This document shows, piece after piece, positions 46,791 through 59,018 of a DNA stretch of 64,000 bases. Within the stretch, counting starts at the first letter, position 1; each line of letters starts with the position of its first letter. Made by a program: the position numbers and the translations under genes. The notes below the pieces were generated by a model. It saw nothing but the letters and a program-made list of their open reading frames with translations, ran no database searches and had not been told where the DNA came from. The stretch is from Dreissena polymorpha (Eukaryota > Mollusca > Bivalvia > Myida > Dreissenidae): positions 127,738,309-127,802,308 of the forward strand of contig NC_068357.1 of NCBI RefSeq assembly GCF_020536995.1. The letters run 5' to 3'.

Positions 46791-48424
46791 ACAGGTTGAA
46801 ATTATTTTCCTCAAAACCAACGAATCACTCGCAATAACTGACTTTTGACAAACATACTTGTCTAGATCTATACTGGATAATATTTCATGTATGTCCATTT
46901 CAATGAATAACTTTATGTATTCATAGCCACCCTTCTCAAAATAAAATACACTTTTTAACAAAATACGCTTTAAAAAGTGTATTTTTTCTGCATTTTTACC
47001 GAAAAGTGTATTTTTTCTGCATTTTTTTCATAATTAAGTGCACTAAAGTGCATTTTTTCTGTATTTTCATTATCTTTAAGTGTATTTTACTGTACTTTCA
47101 GTGTATCTTTTGTAGACAAAGTGCATCTTTTTATGCAATAAGTGCATTTTTTTAATGAAGTGCATTTTTTGTGCATATAAGTGTATCTTCTGATTTGCAA
47201 AAAAAATATTCTTTCTGTACAAGTGTAGTTTTAGTGCATCTTCATAAAAAAGAGGAACACTATAGCAAATAACTGAAGTTAAAGGACAGAGATATAGTGT
47301 TTAATAGGAGGATTGTATTGAATTCTTTTTTATCTTCACATAATGTTTATGATCTTATTATTACAATTTGTCTGCTCATAAAATATGTGAATCAGTAGAG
47401 CAGCTTTTAAAGGGAAAAGTACAACTAAATCAGGCTGTGGGTAAATAATTAAAAATATTGAAAGTGTCAAAAAAATTATGTGGGCTTGCCAGAATCAATT
47501 ATATCTCCACAACATAAAAAACAAGTATTTGAACTTTCTTACACTGATATTTAACCCCAATTCAATTAATGTCTACCACATTGACTATTAACATACATTT
47601 TAAAAGACAATTTAAATAATATTTATAATATTATATTTATTTCCTAACACCATTCAGTATGTTATATTGAAATATTCACAATTAAATATAATATGCTAAG
47701 TGTGCTGTGTATTATTCAATAAATATCAGATAAGATCAGGATCAGATAAGAGATCAATTAGCATCATAAACACTAATCCCTATCAGTGCTCCATCTAGCC
47801 AAAACAAAGGGGTGTTTATAGAATTTTGATTGGTTCTGGGACCATCTATTTGAAAACAAACCACTTTTGATTGGTTGGAGCACAGCAAGTTATATGGAGC
47901 ACAGGAAGTTATTTTTGTAAACAATTTGGTTTCAGCAACTTAAATTGAGCTAAATTTTTAGGTATAATTCAGCAACATTAATTCTAGTGTCAAATGTCTT
48001 GAAATTCTTTCAGCACATGAACTATTGTGTGATGAAAACAATGTGTATTTACTACAATGTGTAAATCAACAATAAGTTTGTTGCAAAGAAGATTCAAAGT
48101 GGGTGGTTAAAGTGATCAACAACTGCCGTTTTTGTTTTTTTGGAATGCTGAAGAACAGCTGTAACAGGTTTGTATTTTCATTTCTGAATCTCTTTTTAAT
48201 AAAATTAATTATGATCATTATCATATTTATGTTTTGTCACTGGGAAATGTAACTGGATGAGTAAATGTAATGCAATTTTAAGGAAAAAAAAACCATTTGA
48301 ATTATTATGGCTGTATTTTATGGTTATTGTCATCTTAAAATTTATTTATACCTATTTCTTGTCATTAATGAACAGATTTCTTTCCCCCATATTTAATCAG
48401 AACTTTAATATTTTATATTTGAAG

Positions 48425-49020
48425 GTTAAACCCCAAGGTGAAATTTACATTGATCGGAAGATCCATTGGACAGAATGTGCATCATCACCTGCCAAAAAAG
48501 GGAGCAAAAAGGGGACTACCTGATGTATGGACATGTATACCAGGTTTTACCCTGCACGAGCAGGCCAACTTGAGGGGAACAGGAGTGGGAAACCGTGCCC
48601 TGTAGCTTGTCCTTGACCAAGAAAAGATGGATTTGTTGAGAGGTAAAACTATATAATAAAGGTTATTGCAATTCAAAGACGTCACACTTCCGACCAGTCC
48701 ACACAGCCAAAGGAGACCACATATATTAGTACATTTATTGACAGTATTTTCTATCAAACGTAATTTCTTTAAATTATTTATGAAAAGCGTTAAGTCACAT
48801 GTGATCACGAGATTAAAATTGCAAAAATAAACAAACAAAAACAACAAGCCAACAAACTTGTTTTGATTTAAATTTATGATATTTATGGCAACTGTTGAAC
48901 AAGATTACCATAACAGCAATATTTAACACTTACATTATAAAATATTTTTCAGGACCTGATCTCAAATGAGATCATGCACGAGAAGCGCATCGCAGGCCAT
49001 GACAGTAGTATTCAGACCTG
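48425..49020 (+). pseudogene. Unrecognised gene fragment, two exon-like pieces
   Basis: The first piece reads VKPQGEIYIDRKIHWTECAS, then SPAKKG, and after a frame change at an A/G run LPDVWTCIPGFTLHEQANLR and GTGVGNRAL, ending at a TAG (48606). The second, after TTTTTCAG at 48951, reads DLISNEIMHEKRIAGHDSSI and ends in a stop. Both look like former protein. I do not recognise the family. They lie inside the nested element, so capture is possible. Confidence 0.4.
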
Positions 49021-49749
49021 ATCAGCTGGTGAAGTGCTCTATAAAGGGTTGTTTATGAATGCATTCTTTGTAAGGAACAGTGTATAACAACAAATATAGT
49101 GACAGGGGCTAAGCTGCTAAATATTGTCAGCATGTATGCAGTGATTTTCTTTGGAAATTCAAAACAACCTGTACGTACTGGCTCTCAGAAGGGCATGTTT
49201 TAGGGCAATAATGAACAAAAAAAGTAAGATCTTAAAAATAAGGTATAGATTTATATAAATTTCATGAATACTGTGCATTTATCATATATTAGGATCCAGA
49301 ATATGATTGAATTAAATGTGCTGCTTTGTTCTTATTAAAAAGGGATTTGGAATTAATGTAATATATAAAAATCTAGTAAATGATAGGGAAAACATTTCAG
49401 TTTAAGGAGGGGAAAACTTTTATATTTTTGAAGTGGAAACCACCTGTATTTGGCTGTTAATCAGTTACCAGTAATCAGAGGGGAGAAAAATCACTGGTAT
49501 GAGCTTGATATTTTCAATTGTTAATTCCAGATAGGCAATAGCCCGTTTGAATCCTCTCTTTTATGTAGATATGTAACATTTGTTTTTGTTTTTAAGGTTT
49601 AACATTCTAATAAAAGTGTGTATTTATCTATTGAATTGTACTTTTTGTTTTTTATGTATGTGTTTACACTAACCTTTCATTTAAAGAATGAATGCTGACT
49701 TCAAAATGCTGGGATTTTTTTTTAAATTTGGTTAATTTTTAAGCATATT

Positions 49750-50500
49750 AATTTGAAGTGATGAAAAGTACACTTGAGCGTATAATGCGCTTAAAAAATT
49801 CACTTCCAACACTTCAAAAAGTGTATCATTTGTATGACTGAAAATGCACTCAAGTGTATTAATGCGCTTAAAAATTCACTTTTAATATTGTAAGGTGTAT
49901 TATTTGTATGACCGGGAATGCACTAAAGTGTATTAATGCGCTTAAAAAAATTCACTTTCAATTTTGTAAGGTGTATTATTTGTATCAGTGGATATGCACT
50001 TAAGTGTATTAATGCGCTTACAAAAATTCACTTTGAATACTCAATGAAGTGTTTTATTTGTAAGTCTGGAAATGCACTCAAGTGTATTAATGCGCTTAAA
50101 AAATTCACTTTGAATACTCCATGAAGTGTATTATTTGTATGAGTTAAAATACACTCAAGTGTATTGATGCACTTGAAAGATTACTTTAGTTACTGATAAG
50201 TGTATTATTTGTATGACTGGAAATGCACTCAAGTGTATTAATGCGCTTAAATAATTTGCTTTTAATTCTGTAATGTGTATTATTTGAATGACTGGAAATG
50301 CACTCAAGTGTATTAATGCGCTTTAAAAAATTTACTTTGACCATGAAGTGTATTATTTGTATGTCTTAAAATACACTCAATTGTATAAATGCACTTAAAA
50401 ATAAACTTAAGCGCACTTATTATCATAATAAACGCACTTAAGTGTATTATTTCGTGGAAAAAATATACACTTAAATGTATAAACACACTAGTAAAAAGTG
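49750..50500. repeat. Subterminal minisatellite, unit about 90 bp
   Basis: Roughly eight diverged units with GGAAATGCACTCAAGTGTAT, TAATGCGCTTAAAAAATTCA and GTGTATTATTTGTATGA. It forms the right subterminal part of the nested element. Confidence 0.85.
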
Positions 50501-50808
50501 TTTTTTTTTTACAGATTAAAATGCACTTGTTAAGCAAAAAATACGGTGCCAATAACATGCGCATTAAATGCGCATTTAGTGCACTTTTTCGAGAAGGGCA
50601 TTATCATATGTATATTTGTGTGTCATCATTTATAATTGATTTAGTGGACATAGCTCATTGCAGCATATTGGTCACTGATCAGAGCCTCGATGTATGGCAA
50701 AATTATCAATGCCATCTTTTCAAAACAGATGAGATGTCGCAATATCCAATAGTTCATTTTTGAAAAACAACTATAACTTTCTTATTTCTAAATGAAATAT
50801 ATAATTAA

Positions 50809-51112
50809 CAAGAGATTGCCAAGCAATATGGTCCCCGACCGGTGAAACTCCACCTTTGTCAGTAAAAATTATTTTTATTTTTATATTTGTTGCCATAGCA
50901 ACCAGAATTTTTGACGTAGGCACAAAATGAAATGACGTGCATAATCTCCATATTGCCATCTATCCATGTTTGAAGTTTCATGAAAAAATATTAAGAACTT
51001 TAAAAGTTATCGCAGGATCCAGAAAAGTGTTGCGGACTGACTGACAGACAGACTGACAGACGGAGTGCAAACCATAAGTCCCCTCCGATTTCACCGGTAG
51101 GGGACAAAAAGT
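50809..51112 (-). repeat. Dispersed non-coding repeat, inverse orientation, CTCTTGTT end
   Basis: On the plus strand it begins AACAAGAGATTGCC, the inverse of the CTCTTGTT terminus shared by the other repeats. It contains a run of GACTGACAGACAGACTGACA near 51040 and ends near CACCGGTAGGGGAC. Non-coding. Confidence 0.6.
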
Positions 51113-52695
51113 GTGACCACTCATTTTCTTAGTAACATCATTTTTCATGCATTGAACATGGTTTCAAACCAAAATTTGATAAAAAGTTATTTTTAAAAAT
51201 TGTAGCAAGTATCGCAACATTTCTGAAAAGTGAAGACATACTTTACCAGACAGAATAAGAACATACATGTATCATTGTGAATTTTTTTGTGATTGTATCC
51301 AACTTCATCAAATTCAAAAACATAAGTCTTTACTCTATAGATGTCACTCCTGTTACCAAGGTTGTCACTCATGTTACCTTTAAGATGGTAACAGGAGTGA
51401 AAGTAACAGGAGTGAAAGTCATACAATATATAGCGTCTTAAAATAGATTCTTTGCATCAGCTTCATTTGACATTCATAAAATATAAATTAACAGAAATAA
51501 ATTCATCATTTGCAGCTGTATTTTTAAAAAAGAGCTTTTACTTCTGTTTATAATTGCTGGTAACAGGAGTGATTATTTGAATAAAAGTTACAGTGGTACT
51601 TACCGTTTATGCAGCTTCTTTTGCAGAAGTTAGTGAACAACCTTCATTTGACCGCCATGTTTTCAAAACAGGATGTTGACACAATCCCAGAATGCATTGC
51701 AATAGTCAGACAAGTCCATTTATATTGGGGTAATTCTAGTAAATGATATATGGTAACAGGAGTGACTCAGGAAGTAGGGACACACATAAAACCTAAAATA
51801 TTTATGACTTATATGTATAAGTCTTGTTACACATGTACACAAATAGAAATGTTTGCAGATAATTATAGTATGGGAATAACCTCCAAATAAGGATATATAT
51901 TGCAATAAAGGGTCACATTAGAAAGAAATATATTAATCTTTCCGCGGACAATGAAATTTGGCTACCCCGCAAAATTAAAAATCAATTTTATATGTTATAG
52001 AACCACGTTGAAATAAAGTTTCTTTTTAAAAGTACTGAAAATACATGGTTTATCTCTGTGTAAAACAAAACTTTTGATTTCCATGATTTTATCACACATA
52101 TTTATTCTTAAAAATGCAGGACAAGAAAACATACATTTTTTGAAAATGACCCATATACGATCTTATAGCTAAATAATGGTTTTCTATATCAATTGACATT
52201 GACAACAAACTCTTTTGTAAATACAGTATACATGTATTTACCGTATAGCATTCACACATAGATTCAATGCATTAGCTACACTGACCATGATTTTACATTT
52301 TATGTGCGAACAAAAGCAATCATTTGAATACAGCGGTTGCTATGGTACCGAATTTACATAAAATACATTAATTTCATTAAAATTGTTTAAATATCAGGAA
52401 AAAACTAAATATTTACGTTTTTGTCAAATATATGATAAAACTGGTTATAGTCAATGATCTTTATTTCAACATGGTGTTTATTTAATACATAGTAACAAAA
52501 AGAATCTAAGAAAATAGGTTGAGTTAAAGTGCAACATGTCCTTTTTTTTAGAAAAGATCCACATATTTTACAGTGTATTGATTTCAATCCATTTAAGACT
52601 TTGCACAACCTAAACATCATACATGTATTTTAATAGTGCCATACATATATGCTGGTAAAAATGTTAATGTACAGACATTTTGCTGATGGTAACTA
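51113..52695. other. Right subterminal part of the large element and flank
   Basis: Holds six GGTAACAGGAGTGA-type words (51345-51762) and the right inverted end (to 52155). From 52156 to 52695 I see no gene or repeat. Confidence 0.5.
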
Positions 52696-53923
52696 CAGTC
52701 TTTCCCAAATACCGTCGGTCCTCGGATTTTTCTGATAATAATTTGGAAAATCCGGAAATGATTCTAATATTGCCGGACCTCGTGTCCGGTAATAAAATTA
52801 TGGCGAAATTTGGAATTCTATAAGCTATTTCCAGAAAAGTTTCAAGGCAAAAGCGGGAATTTCCCGAGTTATTAATGAATACTCCAATTATGTAAAACAT
52901 TTTTTCATTGGTTGCATTTCTTGAATGACGTAGTGCATATACGGTATCCGAAGATTTTTGCTGGGTCGTCAATGCAAATTACACACTACGTCATCACTAT
53001 ATGAGTAGATTCCCAAAGGGAGAGAATCGATACAATATACTTTTGGTTCCCGTTATATCCGATTAATTCGTAAGCAAGCAGGGCATTAACACAGGCCATT
53101 GTGATCGCCCCGCGATCTGTCAACACCTACACAGGAGTTTGAAGCGATCTGACAATATCTACACAGGAGTTCGAAGAAAAACAGAGTATCCAGATATATA
53201 ACTGGTGATTTTGTTTTCATTTTATTTTTTAATATCTTAAATTGTTTCAATTAAAATTTGGGGAAGGAGCCAAACCAAACTCTCATGATGATCAAACTCA
53301 GCACTGCAGATGTTAAAGCGTATGACCCTTCAGCAGCTGTAGACAAATGGCTGTTAAGATTCGATGGTTTTATGTAAAATTAAATATTTAATGGGGTTTT
53401 TACGTAACAAACTCACACTTACATACAGGGCCAACAAAGTTTTCTACCATAATTTAAAAAAAATTCATCCAAATAATTCACTCAAAAGCATTGGGATTGA
53501 CTTTAAGACTAGTATAATATTATAAGGTATGCTAGCCTACAACAGCTTAGCAAAAAGATTTAGTATTGTATGCTCATGATACAGGGAGATGGTCTTCGTC
53601 GACTTAATTATTAGCGCCCACCCAAGGCTATGCCTGATGGGTATCCAACGAAAGATGATTAGTCAGAGGATGTGTCTTCAGTAGAGGATTCAGATATACA
53701 GGATGAAGAGACAAATGCTAAAGAAATCTTGGCAATTCTGAATGATTAAATGCATGATTTGTATATTAATCTGATAATATTAAAATATTGTTAAATATGT
53801 CATCTTTGTCTTTCGTCGTCATTTTTTACTATTTTGGCCTGAAATAATCAGTCTGGGCCGGAAATGGCTGCATGATTATAGGACCTCATGGCCGGCAATA
53901 AATTATAATTTTGGGAAGGACTG
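52696..53923 (+). mobile_element. Internally deleted hAT-like element, 7-8 bp target duplication
   Basis: The left end CAGTCTTTCCCAAA and the inward-read right end CAGTCCTTCCCAAA are inverted. GTAACTA flanks both sides (GGTAACTA if the terminal G is shared). Two coding remnants remain: about 53305-53380 (KLSTADVKAYDPSAAVDKWL) and about 53625-53748 (MPDGYPTKDD, a stop, then SEDVSSVEDSDIQDEETNAK with EILAILND before a stop). The second looks like an acidic C-terminus. The middle of a transposase is missing. The left end resembles the terminus at 38292. Confidence 0.7.
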
Positions 53924-53930
53924 GTAACTA

Positions 53931-54887
53931 TGGTTACCATGGCAACAAATAGATAAAATATCCATTTTTACTGTTTTGAACAGCAAAAACACCTAATTTT
54001 ATTAGTAAATCCTTTCCCATACATATCAAACATGAAAAAGAACAAGATTATTTGACCAAACAATTTAACTACAATTTGTTTACGAAACCCACATAGTAAA
54101 ACCGCCATAAATAAACACAAATAATAACAACATGTACTTCTAATTCAGAACAATTAAAGATGAACATGTATTACTTGTAAGGCATTAAAAGATACCTTCT
54201 ATAAATCAGTTAAAATAAACATAATACCATTATCATATAAATAGAATTTATTCCATCAACAAATATGTAAATGCCAAAATAATGTTTCCATAGCAACCAT
54301 CATTCTTATTTTATATGTAAGTGGGTTTGGCAATCATGGGTATGATGAGCTTCAACAAAACTTATATATTACCACCTGTCATAATAAATAAACACACATG
54401 GACATATGGCTAAATGTTTTGACAAACTTTATAAAACATGTTTTAAGACATGACATTACACATTAATAGCATCACATCATAAGTTTCAATTTAGAAAATA
54501 TCATGCCACAGGCCAATTTAATATTAAAATTTTCACACTAGTAATTGTTGCTGAAAAGTTCACCAATGAACAGTTGATATGGTAAACAATAACATATAAC
54601 TTGGTAATCAAAACAAATAATCTAAGGCTATTTTACAAACAGGAGCTTACAATTTTCAACCTTAAAACAAACAAAGATAGGACAGGGCACATGTTTTTTG
54701 CAACTTCTGAGTTACACATACAGTTTTGTTTTTTTTTACTTCGGCTTGGGACAGGTGGCTTGTCTACTGAGGTTTGATTTAAAAAAACTGCCCTATGTCC
54801 TCATAAAGGTACCATTGTCAGGCGATACTGAGTCAAGGTCCTTTAATTCAGGCTGGGCAAGACTGGCTAGACATTGATGGTAAGAGG
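53931..54887. other. AT-rich non-coding stretch
   Basis: No gene recognised. It ends just before the last exon of the DUF7869-type pseudogene. Confidence 0.4.
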
Positions 54888-56980
54888 TCAGCACTCTTTA
54901 AAGTTTAACAAACAGTGAGTTTCAACAGTAGATTTTTCACTTGTTTTACAAAATACCAAGCCTGGTTTACCAGCATCAATGAGGAAATGTTGGTACTTTC
55001 TAATGTTCTTCAAGGGTATGAACAACTGGGCAAGAAAAGTTTTCCAATGGTATAGGTGCACAGGCTTCTCCAAATCACCAATCATGTGCGGCACATTAAG
55101 TCCAGACCTTAAGGAGGTGGATACAGTCTCAGCAACAGCCTCGATGGTCTCTGCATCACAAAGTCTGGAAAAGTGTGAGGCATGAACATTGGTTAAATAT
55201 TGAAGAGCTTTATTTCCTTCTTAGAGAATGGCAGTTTTTCAAACATTTGATAAGCTTGTGACTCAAATGTTCACAATTTAACTATTTAACTAAACTATTG
55301 TTTCACAATTTAGAACAGTTCTCAACTCATTTTTTTACAAAATGAGGGGCCAAAGGCCACTGCACAAAGATGGGAAAAAGTCCATGTATTAAAAACATTT
55401 CTGTGGAATACCGGAAGTAATAATTTTGCCAGTGCTCATTGCAATATGTATACTCACATTATCAGATGGTAAATCAATGAATTATCATATCTACTGATGA
55501 ATATACCTACACTTTGACTTCCATAATCCAAAATGCCAATCAGGGTAGAACTTGATGTGGTCGCAATCACCATCATCGAGTATCTCATTCGAGTGTGCAG
55601 CCCTTATTGAAAATGGAAAGAATATTAACATATCATTCACAATCTGTAAAAAAACTAATAAAACTTAAACACAAATATTATGTCTATTCTAAGCCCTTCT
55701 TATTTGTTAACCAAACAAAAAGCATTCCCAAACATTTTTAATATCAAATATTCCATTGATTAATATGAAATCTATTTTAACATAATTATATCTAAATAAG
55801 GAGTGATTTTATTTTTTTTCTAAAATTTTATCCTTTAAGATGCAAAAATGGTACCAAGTTTTCATGCAATAACATTGTATGCATAAGTAAAAGTTCTTAC
55901 CAACACTTACTCTCCACAATGCATACGAAAGTACACAGTTGTTCTTATTTTGTCCAGCAGTTGTCAAAGAAGAAAACTGCCTCTTCCTCCTCTAGGCCAT
56001 AGTGGTGAAGCTAGTAATGCACATAGCTAACAACAGTGTTGGCGCCTTTCCCGGGTGATTCACCCTCATTCGCCAAGTAAAACACCTGTTTTCCTGCAAA
56101 AGAACAAGAAATGAAAATAAGAGCAAACTGACTATAATTGTTATTTGATACAGAAATATGTATTTCATATTTCACCTAAAATAATGACAGTCACACCAAC
56201 ACATTTTTGCATATTTAAGAACAATATGCGACATGTAACTGATCTAGAAATTAATAATTACACCTACCTGTACCTTCACAGCGAACACCAAAGACTTCAC
56301 ATTTTTTCGCAGTCTTGAAGTAGTTTGGTCCAACCTAAGATATATTTAAGTTTTTAAAACAATTGTCAAGATTGAAAAGATAAATATCTTTCACTTAACT
56401 TCATAGCAATATAACAAAATAATGCAATAATAATAATCATCATTAATAATAATCATAATAATTAAGTGTCTTTAGGAGTTTCGTTAAGTCTGAGCGTTAT
56501 CAAGTGGGCTTTTATTACTAAATCCAATTCATCACAAGTGAGTTCATGGCAGTAATTTCTAAAAGAGATTGCTTGTTGAAAGTCAATGACATTGCTGCAC
56601 GGTTTGTTATGAAATGAATAACAGCCACATGTTAGAATTTGGAATTTGTTTTGCTTTTCTTGTTCCTTTAATTGTTTAAACCAAACAAGGAATTCTCAAT
56701 AGGGACAGACACTCCATCTGTCTCATTTAGCGCTGAATCCTGATAATTCTGTATCTGAACAGTTTGACTCATAGTCTTCATCAGAATCTGAAGAGGGCAC
56801 ATTTTCATTTTAATAGTTCTAATACATGGCTTGTAATATTATCATGTATGATGCTTGATGGTCTGTTTTGAAAATATTAATGTCAAGTTGTCAACCAAAT
56901 TCAAATCTTCAATAAAAAATATCATCCTGGCCCTGTGAGATTTCATATGGGATCGTGCTTGCTGAACTTTCTTGTGACAT
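54888..56980 (-). pseudogene. DUF7869-type gene, decayed
   Basis: Minus-strand exons: about 56268-56334 (VGPNYFKTAKKCEVFGVRCE), 55911-56093 (KQVFYLANEGESPGKGANTV, then DNC, a one-base shift, GQNKNNCVLSYALWR), about 55508-55602 (CDHIKFYPDWHFGLWKSK) and 54888-55164 (LCDAETIEAVAETVSTSLRS ... KNIRKYQHFLIDAGKPG). The order YFKT..KC.IFGV, GKGANT..SYVHH, DNC.GQNKNN, GHTKF.PD, YHHF matches proteins I know as DUF7869, uncharacterised and widespread in animals. A first exon may start at 56980 (MSQESSASTIPYEISQGQDD). A stop in the second exon (VHY-stop-LHHYGL), the shift in DNC.GQ and further stops near 56910 mark it as dead. The family is probably transposon-derived. Confidence 0.75.
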
Positions 56981-57404
56981 ATTTACAATTTAAATAAGTG
57001 CGCCATTACATTTTGTAACCAACAACAAAGTTTTCGTAGCGAAGTATTTTACTTCCGGGTTAATAGTTTCATTTTCAATGTTCTCTAAATAGGACCATTG
57101 TTTACCAAAATTAATGATTGTCAAGTTTATTAAAATATCTTACCTGATTTTAACCACGATCCTTTATTGAAGAAATTATTGTCAGGATTGACTGACAATG
57201 TATTCCAAAGGAACTCGCAAACAAACGGTGAACAATGTCAATGCGAAGGCTAATTACGACACGCCATTTTTAGTAGAGGTAGCTCAACAAAGCAACGGTT
57301 ACTTCCAACCAAATAAAAAATTATAAGTGTACATTGTCGATCAGAGCTCGTGGGCATTTCATTCTTCAAAAATATGCATATATCTCAAGTTTCATTAGGT
57401 TTTT
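56981..57404. other. Non-coding stretch upstream of the DUF7869-type pseudogene
   Basis: It might hold remains of that gene's promoter, but no motif stands out. Confidence 0.3.
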
Positions 57405-58105
57405 AACCAGGTTTTCCGAAGGAAAAAAACTGGTTATTAGATTGGCGAATGCGGGCGGGCGGGCTGGCTGGCGGGCTGGCGGGCTGGCTGGCTGGCGGGC
57501 TGGCGGGCTGGCGGAATGAGCTTGTCCGGGCCATAACTATGTCGTTCATTGTCAGATTTTAAAATCATTTGGCACATTTGTTCACCATCATTGGACGGTG
57601 TGTCGCGCGAAATAATTACGTCGATATCTCCAAGGTCAAGGTCACACTTTGAGTTCAAAGGTCAAAAATGGCCATAAATGAGCTTGTCCGAGCCATAACT
57701 ATGTCGTTCATCGTCAGATTTTAAAATCATTTGGCACATTTGTTCACCATCATTGGACGGTGTGTCGCGCGAAATAATTACGTCGATATCTCCAAGGTCA
57801 AGGTCACACTTTGAGTTCAAAGGTCAAAAATGGCCATACATGAGCTTGTCCTGGCCATAACTATGTCATTCATTGTGAGATTTTAAAATCATTTGGCACA
57901 TTTGTTCACCATCATGGGACGGTGTGTCCCACGAAAGAATCACGTCAATATCTCCAATGTCAAGGTCGCCACGACTAAAAATAGATTAAAAAAAAAAAAA
58001 AACTTACAAAGGGGGTTAATTTTTTTTGGTCATTTCAAAAGTTCAGTTTGAGTTTTCTCCCTTTATCAGATTTTTTTTTCACAATGAAAACCTGGTTTTG
58101 TGACA
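57405..58105 (+). repeat. Dispersed repeat: AACCAGG hairpin, GGCTGGCG run, three 175-bp units
   Basis: Starts AACCAGGTTTTCCGAAGG with CTGGTT 12 bases later (hairpin), then about 80 bp of GGCGGGCTGGCTGGC text. Three direct units follow with ATGAGCTTGTCC, CATTTGTTCACCATCAT and AAGGTCAAGGTCACACTTTG. It ends near AAAACCTGGTTTTGTGACAA, an inverse of the start. Architecture is like repeats A-D but a different sequence. A solo start hairpin recurs at 60303-60339. Non-coding. Confidence 0.75.
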
Positions 58106-59018
58106 ATTTGGTCCCTTGTTCATTATATAATTATAACTTTATTTCCATTTTCATAACGCCGCACTTCAATCACGCGTAGCTAAAAATAACGTCGACCGCG
58201 TTTGTACTGATTTCTGCTGACGACGTCACATATATATATATGATACATATAAATTCCGTCAACCTGGCTCACAGTAAAATGAACATGAAAAATGGGTAAG
58301 ATTCTACAACAACAACAACAACATACCGGTCTCTGGCTTATTCAGTATTGTGGGGCCATGCCACAACAAATGCTGTCCTGGTCTCGGTCCATCATAGGGC
58401 AATGGCTGCAAACACACCAAGAAGGTTGGTCCGAAGATGGTCCAGGTTGGTCTTCCACTGGTTGTCTTGCAGACGGCATTGCTGCCACATCCAGGATTAA
58501 TAATAAAATAAAATGTTTTGAACATTTACATTTTAATTATCTTGTTACTTGAAATGATACATTCCTATAGAAAAGCTTATTGTTCATGAAACCATTTTTA
58601 TTATTTATGAGAGGGTTTTTGTGTGTGAAAAATTTCAATGTACACATAATATAGTGTTGGAGCATTGTTCAAAATTATAACTTACATCCTCCTGTTTTTT
58701 TTTTGCTCATGCAGAAACACAAGTCTTTCTTCCTCATCTTCTTCGAAGCATTGCCCCTTGGTTTTTCTGCTCCCTCTTTTCCCTCCTCGTGTTTTGCCAG
58801 CCCCTGACACTCTCTTTCTCTTCCCTTTTCCAGTAGCCACTGGCTTTTCAGACTCATCACCGGCAGTTGAAGTTGATGAATCCTGTTTTACATACAGAGA
58901 ATTTGTTTTACGGCAACAATAAATGTGTTGAATTGTGTTTCTTTTTGTATCAAAATTATTTCACAATAAAAAAAAATATATATATATGTATATACATGAG
59001 TCGTGTTTTGAAGAAACT

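Larger units (their letters stand above)
46930..50598. mobile_element. Nested 3.7 kb element with CCCTTCTC ends and AGTGCA/AGTGTA-rich arrays
   Basis: Ends are CCCTTCTCAAAATAAAATAC on the left (46930) and the inverse CCCTTCTCGAAAAAGTGCAC at the right (to 50598). Both flanks are filled with AAGTGTATTTT and AAGTGCATTTT words: 46945-47245 on the left, and on the right an array of about eight units of roughly 90 bp (49750-50500, with TGTATTAATGCGCTTAAAAA). The inside carries broken gene exons (48425-49020). I found no convincing target duplication and no transposase. The superfamily is unknown. Confidence 0.6.
41580..52155. mobile_element. Large (about 10.6 kb) inverted-repeat element with GGTAACAGGAGTGA arrays and a DFAEN/SDG/GHGKG protein
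   Basis: ATGGGTCATTTTCAAAAAA at 41581 recurs inverted, ending at 52154; the match continues imperfectly inward. Ten copies of GGTAACAGGAGTGA or near variants occur only near the two ends: 41773, 42110, 42128 and 42149 on the left, and 51345, 51366, 51388, 51404, 51559 and 51749 on the right. On both sides the outermost copies point one way and the inner ones the other, as expected for inverted subterminal repeats. The inside holds the protein frames 46179-43704, a minisatellite, a nested 3.7 kb element and a small repeat. No target duplication was found, and exact ends are uncertain. Confidence 0.6.

Noticed and set aside
57334-57658. Frames with Trp-Arg-Ala-Gly or Pro-Ala-Ser-Gln repeats
   Set aside because: They read through a GGCTGGCG minisatellite.
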